A stretch of 64,000 nucleotides of DNA, from NCBI GenBank assembly GCA_913055875.1, contig CAJXJY010000002.1, positions 62,001 through 126,000 of the forward strand, read 5' to 3'. The stretch's first letter is position 1. Every line of letters begins with the position of its first letter. The notes beneath the pieces are model-generated. The model did not search any database. It was not told where the DNA came from and saw nothing but the letters and a program-made list of their open reading frames with translations. This document shows positions 9,146-18,221 of the stretch, in pieces. Source of the DNA: an uncultured Altererythrobacter sp. (GTDB taxonomy: Bacteria; Pseudomonadota; Alphaproteobacteria; Sphingomonadales; Sphingomonadaceae). Made by a program: the position numbers and the translations under genes.

Positions 9146-10438
9146 TTAGTCGGCAAGCGCCAGGATACGCTGGGCGAGCAGCATAAGCGTCGAGGTGTCG
9201 ATCTCTGCCTCGGTATTGTTCCAGCTCACCGCCAGCATGTGCCAGTTGCCGTCCTTGTCGCGCAGCAGCCACGACAAGTTGCGCACGCCGGGTTCGCTGC
9301 CGCCCTTGAAGCCGACATAGCCCCATTCGGCGACTTCCTTCGCGGTCAGCGCCTCGTTGACCGCCATGATTGCGCGCGCGGTGCCGTCATCGTCGGCGGC
9401 AAGCACGCGCATCAGCGCGCGCTGGTCGGCCATGCTGGTGAACCATTCGATCCGGTCGACCAGTACGGGCGTCTGGCCGGTGAAGACTTCGCGGAACCGA
9501 TCTTCGTCCAGTTCGGCAAGGTCCATCTCGCCGAGGATCGCGCGGCGCCGGGCCTCGTCGGCGGAGGCGTATTCCTCGCCCTGGCCGAGGACCTTTAGCG
9601 CGAACATCTCGAGCGTTTTCAGGAACGGCAGGGTCTTTGCCGGATCCGAATGGCCGCTGGCGCGCAACTCGGCCTCGATCGCCTCGCGGCCGACGACGTC
9701 GATCAGCGTGTCGGTCGCGGTGTTGTCGCTGATCGAGATCATCAGCGTGGCGAGCGTGTGAAGCGTCACCGGCGCGTCGTCGGGCCAGTCCTGGGCAATT
9801 CCGCTGGGCAGGCTCTTCGACGAAAGCGGAACCGCCTGGTCCCACGCCAGGCGGCCCTCGTCGACTGCGCGCGAAAGAGCGGCGAGGACGTAGAGCTTGA
9901 AGGTCGAACCGATCGCGAATTGCGCGTCGTCGTCGCCATGGGTGAAGACCGCGTCGCCGTCGAGCGGACCGAACCAGGCGGCGGTGCTGCCGGGCAGGGC
10001 CGCGAGATCTGCCGCGATCTTGCCGGCATTGTCGTCGATCGGTTCGAAACCGGTCAGGCGCAGGCCGTTGACGAGATGCGGCTCCTCGGCGGCCAGGGTG
10101 ACGACGCCCGACCCGATGGCGCTTTCGAACCGGAGGGCGAAGTTTGCAGCATAGGTGCCTGTCGCATCGATCGTCTCGACACCCAGCGCGTCGCCGAACT
10201 GCGTTTTCAGATTGTCCGACAGGGCGGCAAGCTGAGCAGGGGGAACGGTTGCCAGGAAAGAGTCCGAAAAGGCGTGTTCGGGCGGCATCGTGCCATTGAT
10301 GACGGCGACGACGTCGTTCAGCCGGGTTTCGAGCGCGGGATTCGCGGCTGTTTCGCCGGCGATCTCGCCCTCCTCCTGTGCGCGGATCGGTGCGGACAGC
10401 GTCAAGGCCAGACAGGCGGCAATGGTGGCGAAGCGCAT
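9146..10438 (-). CDS. Exported class A beta-lactamase-like serine hydrolase
   Basis: A 430-residue protein with signal peptide MRFATIAACLALTLSAPIRAQ; the start has a strong GGGGAG ribosome site, so longer upstream frames are rejected. A ~115-residue NTF2-like N-terminal region (NALSDNLKTQFG area) precedes a beta-lactamase2/class A fold: SxxK is STFK with Ser178, the SDN loop is ISDNTATDTLI, and the KTG-like box is FKGGSEPGV. It is probably a periplasmic serine hydrolase of the penicillin-recognising superfamily. The replacement of the KTG box by KGG and the extra N-domain argue against a classical resistance enzyme, so a housekeeping esterase/peptidase role is equally possible. Confidence 0.8.
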   Translation of the reverse strand: MRFATIAACLALTLSAPIRAQEEGEIAGETAANPALETRLNDVVAVINGTMPPEHAFSDSFLATVPPAQLAALSDNLKTQFGDALGVETIDATGTYAANFALRFESAIGSGVVTLAAEEPHLVNGLRLTGFEPIDDNAGKIAADLAALPGSTAAWFGPLDGDAVFTHGDDDAQFAIGSTFKLYVLAALSRAVDEGRLAWDQAVPLSSKSLPSGIAQDWPDDAPVTLHTLATLMISISDNTATDTLIDVVGREAIEAELRASGHSDPAKTLPFLKTLEMFALKVLGQGEEYASADEARRRAILGEMDLAELDEDRFREVFTGQTPVLVDRIEWFTSMADQRALMRVLAADDDGTARAIMAVNEALTAKEVAEWGYVGFKGGSEPGVRNLSWLLRDKDGNWHMLAVSWNNTEAEIDTSTLMLLAQRILALAD

Positions 10439-10500
10439 GATGGATTTCTCCCCTCGATATCCAGTGGTTGGGCTAAGTCGTGAACGCATGCAGTGCAATG

Positions 10501-11076
10501 TCAATCGCCCGCGTCGAGCGCGGCGATCTCGCGAGCCAGCCGGCGCGCACCCCACAGGTTCGCCAGCGCGATCGCGGCGAAGAGACCGAAGGTGATCGCG
10601 GCGGGCCCGGCGATGCCGGACAGCGCGGTCGCCCAGCCGGCCTTCTCGGCGACCTTCGCCGTTACCGTAGCGTAGATCGCCAGCGTTCCGGGCAGCAGCG
10701 GGCCGATATACCAGGCGGGCACAGCGGCCAGCGCGGCGCGCTGGTGCTCGTATTGGCGGCGCAGGTGAGCGCGGCACGTGTCTTCCGGATGCCGCTCGAG
10801 ATTGGCGCCGCGGCGATGCAGGTTCCACAGCACCGCCGCGGTTCCCGCAAGCACCAGCAGGAAGCCGAGCGCAAAGGCGATCTCGCCGCGCAGCAATGCC
10901 GCGATCGTGGCCCCGCCGAACAGCAGCGCGACGAGCGCACCGGCGATATATTCGATCGCATTTCGGACGCGGATTCGCCGTTCGAACCGCGTGGCGCGGG
11001 TTTCGCACGAGCGGGCTTGCGAGAATTGCGCATCGTGCGCGGCGGAACCCCATTCGGGGAAGGGCAGGTCAGTCAT
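10501..11076 (-). CDS. Membrane protein co-transcribed with an ECF sigma factor
   Basis: A 191-residue protein with a soluble ~40-residue N-terminus and four hydrophobic segments in two pairs (YIAGALVALLFGGATIAALL, FALGFLLVLAGTAAVLW; WYIGPLLPGTLAIYATV, GPAAITFGLFAAIALANLW). The start overlaps the end of the sigma-factor gene by 8 bases, so translation is coupled. Position suggests an anti-sigma factor or stress sensor. No zinc-binding anti-sigma motif (HxxxCxxC) is present, so this role is inferred only from gene order. Confidence 0.6.
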   Translation of the reverse strand: MTDLPFPEWGSAAHDAQFSQARSCETRATRFERRIRVRNAIEYIAGALVALLFGGATIAALLRGEIAFALGFLLVLAGTAAVLWNLHRRGANLERHPEDTCRAHLRRQYEHQRAALAAVPAWYIGPLLPGTLAIYATVTAKVAEKAGWATALSGIAGPAAITFGLFAAIALANLWGARRLAREIAALDAGD

Positions 11077-11599
11077 GGTCTTCGTTCCCGTGTTCGGCCG
11101 GCGCGAACTGGTCGGCCAGCAAGGTCTTGAGGCGGTGGATGCGGGTGGCGACCGCGCCCGATGCGAGGCCGGTGACCTCGGCGATATCCTTCGCGGTTTC
11201 GCCTTCGAGCCACAGCAGCATCACTTGCGCATCGAGCGTGGGCAGGCTGCGGATGATCACTCGGGCGCGCGCCACCGCGTGGCTTTCGGCGGCGGCGAGT
11301 TCGGCATCTTCGGGTTCGGGCAGGTCGCCGATATCCTCCAGCGCGACCGGTTTGGGCCTGCGCCCGGCGCGCAGCCGGTGCTCCGCCGCGACATTGTGCG
11401 CGACGCGGTAGACCCACGTCTTGAGCGCACAGTCGCCGGCAAACCGCGCAAAGCTGCGGAACAGTTCGCAATGCATGTCCTGTTCGAGATCGCGCGCCCT
11501 GTCGGGATCGCGCTCCATCGCCCGGGCGAGACGCGCGATCGCCGGGGCGAAATGCTCGCCCGCCTCGCGGTAGAGTTGGTGTTGCCGCTCTTCGGTCAT
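11069..11599 (-). CDS. ECF-family RNA polymerase sigma factor
   Basis: A 176-residue protein with region 2 at ~20-90 (LEQDMHCELFRSFARF, LKTWVYRVAHNVAAEH) and region 4 at ~110-165 (SLPTLDAQVMLLWLEGETAK, then an HTH with GAVATRIHRLK). It directs transcription of a stress or envelope regulon. The gene is divergent from the hydrolase-OsmC fusion gene (79 bases between starts), and a sigma-dependent promoter could drive its own operon from that gap. The downstream membrane protein is the candidate antagonist. Confidence 0.9.
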   Translation of the reverse strand: MTEERQHQLYREAGEHFAPAIARLARAMERDPDRARDLEQDMHCELFRSFARFAGDCALKTWVYRVAHNVAAEHRLRAGRRPKPVALEDIGDLPEPEDAELAAAESHAVARARVIIRSLPTLDAQVMLLWLEGETAKDIAEVTGLASGAVATRIHRLKTLLADQFAPAEHGNEDHD

Positions 11600-11677
11600 G
11601 TTCCCTTAGTCCGGCTTCGCGCGTATTTCTTACACGGCCCGCGAATTTTTTCCGCATTGCAGGGTCAGGGAGCATCT

Positions 11678-12898
11678 ATGCCAACCGAAAATCTTACGAT
11701 CGAAACCGACGCCGGACACACCTTGTCGGGCGCGCTCGAATTGCCGACCGGGCTGGTCCGCGGGGCGGCGCTGTTCGCGCATTGCTTCACCTGCACCAAG
11801 TCGAGCAAGGCGGCTGTGGCGGTATCTCGCGCGCTGGCGCGAGAGGGGATCGCGACCTTGCGGTTCGATTTCACCGGCCTCGGCGGCAGCGGCGGCGAGT
11901 TCGGCCGTGCGGGCTTCGCCACCGATGTCGCCGATCTGGTCGCGGCGGCGCATTACCTGATGGAGCGCTTTCCCGGCGATATCCTGCTGGTCGGGCACAG
12001 CCTCGGCGGCGCGGCGGTGCTGGCGGCGGGCGACGATATCGGGATGGACCGCGTAGCCGCTATCGCCACCATCGGCGCGCCGAGCGACGTGCCGCACGTG
12101 CTCGAACGGATCGAGGGCGATATCGACGCGATCCGCTCCGGCGAGGAAAGCGAGGTATGCATCGGCGGCCGCCCGTTCAAACTCGCCGGCGAGTTCATCG
12201 AGCGGGTCGAGAACGCCGACCTGATCGCCGAAGTCGGCCGGCTGCGCGTGCCGCTGCTGTTCCTGCACTCGCCGACCGATGCGATCGTGGGTATCGAGAA
12301 TGCCGGGGCGCTGTTCGAGGCGGCCAAGCATCCCAAGAGCTTCGTCAGCCTCGAAGGCGCCGACCACCTGCTGCTCGACGAGCGCGACGCCGCCTTCGCC
12401 GCGACGGTGATAGCGGGCTGGGCGACGCGCTATCTCCCGCGCGAACCCGACTGGCCGATGCCCGCGGACGGCGTGGTGGTGAAGACCGGCCACGGCAAGT
12501 TCGGCACCGAGGTCCACACCGCCACCCACCGCTTCGTCGCCGACGAGCCCAAGAGCTATGGCGGCGACGATACCGGCCCGACGCCCTACGACCTGCTACT
12601 CGCCGCGCTCGGCACCTGCACCGCAATGACGATGAAGCTCTATGCCGACCGCAAGGGCTGGCCGTTCGAGGGGGTGACCATTCACGTCACACACGAACGC
12701 AACCACGCAGAGGATTGCGACCATTGCATGCGCGAGGAAGAGGGGATGGAAGTCCAGGCGCTCCACCGCCGGATTGAGGTGCTGGGCGAGGGGCTAAGCG
12801 AGGAGCAGCGGGAGCGGATTATTGCGATTGCCGACAAGTGCCCGGTGCATCGGACGCTGGAGGGGAGGCTGCATGTTCACACGGAGAGTGGGGCCTAG
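11678..12898 (+). CDS. Bifunctional alpha/beta-hydrolase / OsmC family protein
   Basis: A 406-residue fusion. Residues ~1-250 are an alpha/beta hydrolase (nucleophile elbow LVGHSLGGAA; acid in HSPTDAIVG; His in EGADHLLL). Residues ~270-406 are an OsmC/Ohr-like domain (TATHRFVADEPKSYGGDDTG; ALGTCTAMTMKLYADRK with the peroxidatic cysteine; CPVHRTLEG with the second). OsmC-type proteins reduce organic peroxides. The fused form is common in alpha- and gammaproteobacteria and may hydrolyse and detoxify peroxidised esters. The start at MPTENLTIETDAGH is the conserved one; it is divergent from the ECF sigma operon. Confidence 0.9.
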   Translation: MPTENLTIETDAGHTLSGALELPTGLVRGAALFAHCFTCTKSSKAAVAVSRALAREGIATLRFDFTGLGGSGGEFGRAGFATDVADLVAAAHYLMERFPGDILLVGHSLGGAAVLAAGDDIGMDRVAAIATIGAPSDVPHVLERIEGDIDAIRSGEESEVCIGGRPFKLAGEFIERVENADLIAEVGRLRVPLLFLHSPTDAIVGIENAGALFEAAKHPKSFVSLEGADHLLLDERDAAFAATVIAGWATRYLPREPDWPMPADGVVVKTGHGKFGTEVHTATHRFVADEPKSYGGDDTGPTPYDLLLAALGTCTAMTMKLYADRKGWPFEGVTIHVTHERNHAEDCDHCMREEEGMEVQALHRRIEVLGEGLSEEQRERIIAIADKCPVHRTLEGRLHVHTESGA

Positions 12899-12927
12899 AG
12901 CTTGAATATATGACTTTGAAACAACAT

Positions 12928-13039
12928 CCGTTCGTCCTGAGCCTGTCGAAGGACCGGTTCGAGCGAAGCCGAGAACGAACCACGCACCACGGCCTCGACT
13001 TCGCTCGGCCAAGCCCTTCGACAGGCTCAGGACGAACGG
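12928..13039. repeat. Palindromic repeat, family A (CCGTTCG...CGAACGG)
   Basis: A 112-base imperfect inverted repeat whose arms begin CCGTTCGTCCTGAGCCTGTC and end with the mirror image. Related copies lie at 40594, 45565, 47468 and 49236. It sits between the OsmC fusion gene and the convergent small membrane protein gene, and could also act as a transcription terminator. Confidence 0.85.
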
Positions 13040-13061
13040 GTCAAGGGAATGTGATCACATT

Positions 13062-13613
13062 CTAGGATACAAATGACACGTCGAGGTGCAGAAGAAGAAT
13101 TGGGATTGCCAATCCAATCGCAAAACCAAGCATCGCGCCTCCAATCACCACACGATGCAGTATTTTCCATCTTTCGTATGCTTGCCACGAACCTTCGGCG
13201 TCTTCGTCTTCGGATTCGCGCATACTTTTCAAGTGATCTCGTCCACGGTTCATTCGCTTCGCCATGTCTCTAGGTGAAGCGATGATTTCAGGCATTTTAG
13301 CAATCGCGTCGTCGAGGCTATCCCGGGTTGCGGCTGCAGCATAGTGGCTACTCAATGCCTTTACGCGCTTGGCGGCGAGGGGGGCTGCAAGACCCGCAAG
13401 CAGCAAAGACAATCCGAAAGCTGTGATACTCCATTCCAGTTGGTTCAAAGCGAATTCAGGATTCGGCAGGTTTGCGGCAAACGTCAATATCGCAACAATC
13501 CCGCCCGCTGATGCGACCCCGATCCATTTTTGCCATCGCTGATTGTGTTCGTTTGCCTCCGAGCTCAGCGAAGCCACGAGGTCTGCCATTTGGCTTCGAT
13601 CGACATCAACCAT
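13062..13613 (-). CDS. Low-GC predicted membrane protein, unknown
   Basis: A 183-residue protein with a charged helical N-terminus (LVASLSSEANEHNQRWQKW), three membrane segments (WIGVASAGGIVAILTFAANL; ITAFGLSLLLAGLAAPLAA; VVIGGAMLGFAIGLAIPILL) and a cytoplasmic Arg/Glu-rich stretch between the second and third. No family recognised. Base composition is visibly poorer in G+C than the flanking genes, a sign of acquired DNA. It overlaps the end of parE closely; a GTG at 13622 in the same frame would give a 4-base GTGA overlap with the parE stop and is an alternative start. A family A palindrome lies just beyond its stop. Confidence 0.6.
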   Translation of the reverse strand: MVDVDRSQMADLVASLSSEANEHNQRWQKWIGVASAGGIVAILTFAANLPNPEFALNQLEWSITAFGLSLLLAGLAAPLAAKRVKALSSHYAAAATRDSLDDAIAKMPEIIASPRDMAKRMNRGRDHLKSMRESEDEDAEGSWQAYERWKILHRVVIGGAMLGFAIGLAIPILLLHLDVSFVS

Positions 13614-13618
13614 GACGA

Positions 13619-15595
13619 TCACGCATCGATCATATCCCGGTCCATCTCCCCCGCGCGGTTCTGGATGAAATTGAAGCGGTGCTCGGGGTTGCGGCCCATC
13701 AGCTCGTCGACCAGCCGCGCCACCCCGGCGCGATCCTCGAATTCCGCGGGCAGGGTGATGCGGATCAGCGAGCGGGTTTCGGGGTTCATCGTCGTTTCGC
13801 GCAATTGCGCCGGGTTCATCTCGCCGAGGCCCTTGAAGCGCGCGACGTCGACCTTCTTGCCCTTGAACACGCTCTCCTCCAGCTCGGCGCGGTGCGCGTC
13901 GTCGCGGGCGTAGCGGCTCTCCTTGCCCGCGGTGAGGCGGTAGAGCGGGGGCTGGGCTAGGAACAGGTGCCCGCGCCGCACAACCTCGGGCATTTCCCGG
14001 AAGAAGAAGGTCATCAGCAACGTCGCGATATGCGCGCCGTCGACATCGGCGTCGGTCATGATGATGATGCGGTCGTAGCGCAGGTTCTCCGGGTCGCAAT
14101 CCTTGCGCGTGCCGCAGCCCATCGCGAGAGTGAGGTCGGCGATTTCGCTGTTGGCGCGGATCTTGTCGGCGCTGGCGCTGGCGACGTTGAGGATCTTGCC
14201 GCGGATCGGCAGGATCGCCTGCGTCTTGCGGTCGCGCGCCTGCTTGGCGCTGCCGCCCGCCGAATCGCCCTCGACGATGAACAGTTCGGTATCCTTGTCG
14301 CCTTCACCGGAGCAATCGGTCAGCTTGCCGGGCAGCCGCAGCTTTTTGGCGTTGGTCGCGGTCTTGCGCTTGATCTCGCGCTCCTGCTTGCGCCGGAGCC
14401 GCTCGTCCATCCGCTCCATCACCTGACCCAGCAGCGCCTTGCCGCGCTCCATGTTGTCGCTCAGAAACAAGTCGAAATGATCGCGCACCGCATTCTCGAC
14501 CAGCCGCGCCGCTTCGGGGCTGGTGAGACGGTCCTTGGTCTGGCTCTGGAACTGCGGATCGCGGATGAAGACGCTCAGCATCACCTCGGCGCCGGTCATC
14601 ACGTCGTCGGCGGAGATGTCCTTTGCTTTCTTGGTGCCGGTGAGTTCGCCGAACGCGCGCAGCCCCTTGGTGAGCGCCGCGCGCAGGCCTTGCTCGTGCG
14701 TGCCGCCATCGGGCGTGGGCACGGTGTTGCAGTACCAGCTGGTCGAGCCGTCCGACCACAGCGGCCACGCGATCGCCCATTCGACGCGGCCCTTGTCGTC
14801 GGCGAATTCCTGCGTCCCGGCGAAGGGCTGCGCGGTGACGCATTCGCGCGTTCCCACTTGCTCGGCGAGGTGATCGGCGAGCCCGCCGGGGAATTTGAAC
14901 ACCGCTTCCGCCGGCACCTCTTCGGACGCGAGGCTCTCGGCGCATTTCCAGCGGATTTCGACCCCGGCGAACAGGTAGGCCTTCGAGCGCGCCAGCTTGA
15001 ACAGCCGTTTGGGGCTGAACTGGCGTTCGCCGAAGATCTCGGTGTCGGGCGTAAAGCTCACCGTTGTCCCGCGCCGGTTGGGCGTCGGGCCCAGTTTCTC
15101 GATCGGCCCGAGAGTCTCTCCCTTGGCGAAGCTCTGCGCGTAGAGCTGCTTGTCGCGCGCGACCTCGACCCGCGTATCGCTCGACAGCGCGTTGACCACG
15201 CTCACGCCGACGCCGTGCAGGCCACCGCTGGTGGCGTAAGCCTTGCCCGAGAACTTGCCGCCCGAATGCAGCGTCGAGAGGATCACTTCGAGCGTCGACT
15301 TGCCGGGAAATTTGGGATGCTCGTCGACCGGGATGCCGCGCCCGTTATCGGCGATCGACAGCCGGTTACCCTCTTCCAGCGAGACCTCGATGCGCGTCGC
15401 ATGGCCTGCCACCGCCTCGTCCATGGCGTTGTCGAGCACCTCGGCGGCGAGATGGTGCAGCGCGCGGTCGTCTGTGCCACCGATATACATGCCCGGGCGG
15501 CGGCGGACGGGCTCGAGCCCTTCGAGGACCTCGATCGAGGATGCATCGTAGTCGCCGCTCGAGGCGGGCGTACCGGTAAACAGGTCGTCGGACAT
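13619..15595 (-). CDS. parE: DNA topoisomerase IV subunit B
   Basis: A 658-residue protein with the complete type IIA B-subunit layout: GHKL ATPase (EVLDNAMDEAVAGH, DNGRGIPVDEH, GGLHGVGVSVVNALS), transducer domain, TOPRIM with EGDSAGGSA and the DADVDG metal motif (IIMTDADVDGAHI), and a C-terminal QNRAGEMDRDMIDA. The first residues, YDASSIEVLEGLEPVRRRPG, and the length favour ParE over the ~800-residue GyrB. With ParC it decatenates daughter chromosomes. A small membrane protein gene is appended to its 3' end. Confidence 0.95.
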   Translation of the reverse strand: MSDDLFTGTPASSGDYDASSIEVLEGLEPVRRRPGMYIGGTDDRALHHLAAEVLDNAMDEAVAGHATRIEVSLEEGNRLSIADNGRGIPVDEHPKFPGKSTLEVILSTLHSGGKFSGKAYATSGGLHGVGVSVVNALSSDTRVEVARDKQLYAQSFAKGETLGPIEKLGPTPNRRGTTVSFTPDTEIFGERQFSPKRLFKLARSKAYLFAGVEIRWKCAESLASEEVPAEAVFKFPGGLADHLAEQVGTRECVTAQPFAGTQEFADDKGRVEWAIAWPLWSDGSTSWYCNTVPTPDGGTHEQGLRAALTKGLRAFGELTGTKKAKDISADDVMTGAEVMLSVFIRDPQFQSQTKDRLTSPEAARLVENAVRDHFDLFLSDNMERGKALLGQVMERMDERLRRKQEREIKRKTATNAKKLRLPGKLTDCSGEGDKDTELFIVEGDSAGGSAKQARDRKTQAILPIRGKILNVASASADKIRANSEIADLTLAMGCGTRKDCDPENLRYDRIIIMTDADVDGAHIATLLMTFFFREMPEVVRRGHLFLAQPPLYRLTAGKESRYARDDAHRAELEESVFKGKKVDVARFKGLGEMNPAQLRETTMNPETRSLIRITLPAEFEDRAGVARLVDELMGRNPEHRFNFIQNRAGEMDRDMIDA

Positions 15596-15641
15596 GGCAC
15601 CGCCTTATGTCGTGCGTTCGGACGGCTGCAAGCCGGTTCGG

Positions 15642-16820
15642 TCAGTTTTCGGCAGATACGAATCCGGTCGGCGCGTCGTTGATCGTGGCGACCAGTCCGT
15701 CGCGCACCTCGCGTACTTCCCATGCCCGCTCGATAACGCCCCTGCGGTCGAAACGGAATGCACCGTCGATACCGATGAACCCCTCTGCGTTGTACATCAG
15801 CCCTTTGGGGAAACTGCTGCCGATCTGCCAGTCGCGAGCCATCCGCAGCGTCATGAGTACCGAATCGTAGCCGAGCGTCGAGATACGGTAAGGCTGCGTG
15901 TTGAAGCGGTTCTGATAGCTGTCCGCATATCGCTTGTACCGCTGGTCCGATACTGCGGAAAACCATGCGCCGCGCAGGACCGTGGATCGAGTGACCGCAG
16001 CCTCTCCGCTCCACAATTCGGTGCCAAGCAATTGCGTCGTGCCCGTTCCGCGCGGGCGCAATTCGCCGGCCGCCAGCACCGCAAGCCGAACGCCGTCCGC
16101 GATCAGCACGGTGTCGAACCCGCCCGCCCGCTGCAATCGCTGGGCTGCCGAGACGATCGAGGTGTTGCTGCGCGAAAAGCGTTCCACATCCGTCAGCGTG
16201 CCGGCATTGTTCGCAACCGCCGTGCGAAACGCCGCCTCCGCCCGCCGGCCGTATTCTCCCTCCGGAACGATCGCCGCGAAATTCGCCGATCCGCGGCGGC
16301 GCGCATAAGCGACCGTCCTTTCGATCGATTGCTCGGGTATGTGACCGACCACGAAAACGTCCGGGGCGGCGACTTCGAAATCGTTCGAAAATGTGATCAA
16401 CGGTACATTGGCCGGGCGCGCCTCGGCCAGTACCTGTCCGACATTGCGCGACATCAGCGGGCCGAGGATCAGCCGGTTGCCGTCGGAGACCGCGCGGCGG
16501 GCGGCGCCGCGGGCGTCGGTCGAGGTGTCGTAGGTGGTGATGCGCAGATTGTCGGCATTGGTGTCGAGCAGCGCCATGGTGGCAGCGTTGGCGATCGATT
16601 GCCCGACCGCGCCGTTGCTGCCGCTCATGGGCACCAGCAGCGCGATGCGATGGCGGGTCTCGTCCTGCGGGAGCCCGGTCTGTGTCGGGGTCGGGGTGGG
16701 CAACGGATCGGGGCTGGTCGTGGTCGGTCCGGGCGCCTTCGGGATCACCTGGCACCCGGCCAGGAAAGCCGCAGCTCCCCCCATGACCAGCAACCGCCTG
16801 CTCGTTTTCCAGACCTTCAT
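15642..16820 (-). CDS. LpoA-like penicillin-binding protein activator lipoprotein
   Basis: A 392-residue lipoprotein (lipobox AFLAG-C at ~22, then a proline/threonine linker) with a periplasmic-binding-protein fold of the Leu/Ile/Val receptor type (RIALLVPMSGSNGAVGQSIA, GPLMSRNVGQVLAEARPA, AAPDVFVVGHIPEQSI). LpoA-type outer-membrane lipoproteins stimulate PBP1A; in alphaproteobacteria the family is annotated as penicillin-binding protein activator. It is divergent from rsmI, the same arrangement seen for lpoA (yraM) and rsmI (yraL) in E. coli, with yraN next in line, which strongly supports the assignment. The start at MKVWKTSRRLL gives the signal peptide. Confidence 0.85.
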   Translation of the reverse strand: MKVWKTSRRLLVMGGAAAFLAGCQVIPKAPGPTTTSPDPLPTPTPTQTGLPQDETRHRIALLVPMSGSNGAVGQSIANAATMALLDTNADNLRITTYDTSTDARGAARRAVSDGNRLILGPLMSRNVGQVLAEARPANVPLITFSNDFEVAAPDVFVVGHIPEQSIERTVAYARRRGSANFAAIVPEGEYGRRAEAAFRTAVANNAGTLTDVERFSRSNTSIVSAAQRLQRAGGFDTVLIADGVRLAVLAAGELRPRGTGTTQLLGTELWSGEAAVTRSTVLRGAWFSAVSDQRYKRYADSYQNRFNTQPYRISTLGYDSVLMTLRMARDWQIGSSFPKGLMYNAEGFIGIDGAFRFDRRGVIERAWEVREVRDGLVATINDAPTGFVSAEN

Positions 16821-16859
16821 GCTTGCGACTCCCCGTTCCCGTGGTCCATGTGACGCGAT

Positions 16860-17708
16860 GTGGAGCACGAACCCCCTGACGCCAAGCTGACTCCCGGCCT
16901 CTATATAGTCGCGACCCCGATTGGCAATCTCGGCGATATCACGTTGCGTGCTGTCGACGTGCTGAGCCGTTGCGATGTGGTTGCCTGTGAGGACACGCGC
17001 GTGACCGGCAAATTGCTCCGGCATCTGGGTATCTCGAAACCGCTGCGGCGCTACGACGATCACGCGGCGGACAATGACCGGACACGCCTGATCGATACGA
17101 TGCGCGCGAGGGCGGTGGCGCTGGTCAGCGATGCGGGAACGCCGCTGATATCCGATCCCGGCTACCGTCTCGTGCGCGACGCACGCGCGGCGGAGATTCC
17201 GGTTACAATCCTGCCGGGTCCATGCGCCGCGATCGCCGGACTGACGCTGTCCGGCCTGCCGAACGACCGCTTCCTGTTCGCCGGATTTCTGCCGAACAGG
17301 GACAAGGCGCGGGGCGACGTGCTCGACGAACTGGGCGGCGTGCAGGCGACACTGGTGTTCTACGAGACCGGGCCCAGGCTGGTAAAATCGCTTGCCGCCA
17401 TCGGCGAGACGATGTCGCGGCGGCGGATCGCAGTCGCACGAGAGTTGACCAAATTGCACGAGGACTGCCGCAGCGGCACGGCCGCAGAACTGGCCGAGCA
17501 CTACGCCGCGCATCCGCCCAAGGGCGAGATCGTACTGCTGATCGGCCCTCCCGAGGATGTCCCGGCGGATGCGGTCGATGCCGATGCCCTGCTGCGCGAG
17601 GCATTGGCGGAAATGAAGCCCTCGCATGCGGCGGGCAAGGTCGCCAGGGCGACGGGGCTCGACCGCAGGAAGCTGTATGCACGCGCGATGGAACTGCGCG
17701 CCGAATGA
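16860..17708 (+). CDS. rsmI: 16S rRNA (cytidine-1402-2'-O)-methyltransferase
   Basis: A 282-residue SAM-dependent methyltransferase of the tetrapyrrole-methylase fold (YIVATPIGNLGDITLRAVDV; CEDTRVTGKLLRHLGI; LVSDAGTPLISDPGY; TILPGPCAAIAGLTLSGLP). RsmI methylates the ribose 2'-OH of C1402 in the ribosomal P site. The start is a GTG giving MEHEPPDAKL. The stop overlaps the yraN start by 4 bases (ATGA), and the pair is conserved from E. coli to alphaproteobacteria. Confidence 0.95.
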   Translation: MEHEPPDAKLTPGLYIVATPIGNLGDITLRAVDVLSRCDVVACEDTRVTGKLLRHLGISKPLRRYDDHAADNDRTRLIDTMRARAVALVSDAGTPLISDPGYRLVRDARAAEIPVTILPGPCAAIAGLTLSGLPNDRFLFAGFLPNRDKARGDVLDELGGVQATLVFYETGPRLVKSLAAIGETMSRRRIAVARELTKLHEDCRSGTAAELAEHYAAHPPKGEIVLLIGPPEDVPADAVDADALLREALAEMKPSHAAGKVARATGLDRRKLYARAMELRAE

Positions 17709-18067
17709 AGCGCCCCATGAGTCGACGGCGCGCCGAACGCCGGGGCCGCACGGGCGAGGGCAGGGCAGCCCTGTGGTTGCAGATGAAGGGCTGGCGCATT
17801 CTCGAACGCCGTCGCAGGACTCCGGCGGGCGAGATCGACCTGATCGCGAAGCACGGCAACACGATCGCTTTCGTCGAAGTGAAGTGGCGCAACAGCGCGG
17901 CCGAACTCGACCACGCCATCGACGAACACCGGCTGCGGCGCGTTGCCGCGGCGGCGGAGGCGGTCGCGCACGAATATGCCACCCGTAACGAGGACATCCG
18001 TATCGATGTCGTGCTCCTTGCACCGGGCACCTTCCCGCGCCACATCGTCAACGCGTGGCAGCCTTGA
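17705..18067 (+). CDS. yraN: YraN family (UPF0102) nuclease-fold protein
   Basis: A 120-residue protein with the restriction-endonuclease-like core of UPF0102: GRTGEGRAALWL, then RRRTPAGEIDLIAKHGNTIA and FVEVKWRN, giving the E-xD-ExK active-site pattern. Its biological role is unsettled. Translation is coupled to rsmI by an ATGA overlap. A palindromic repeat follows directly after the stop. Confidence 0.92.
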   Translation: MKRPMSRRRAERRGRTGEGRAALWLQMKGWRILERRRRTPAGEIDLIAKHGNTIAFVEVKWRNSAAELDHAIDEHRLRRVAAAAEAVAHEYATRNEDIRIDVVLLAPGTFPRHIVNAWQP

Positions 18068-18072
18068 ACCGG

Positions 18073-18206
18073 CGTCGCCCCTGCGCAGGCAGGGGCCAAC
18101 CACCCTGTTGTTTCCAAGGGACGCACGATACAAGGCCACGCCAATCCTCCGGGCAGGTCCTGCTTGCAGCAAGTCCGGATAGGCCCCTGCCGGTGCAGGG
18201 GCGACG
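18073..18206. repeat. Palindromic repeat, family C (CGTCGCCCCTG...)
   Basis: 134 bases flanked by ~25-bp inverted arms that begin CGTCGCCCCTGCGCAGGCAG and return as the near-exact reverse complement, each arm also carrying a small internal hairpin (CCCCTG...CAGGGG). It fills the gap between yraN and gshB. Confidence 0.75.
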
Positions 18207-18221
18207 AAGAAGGAATCGAGT

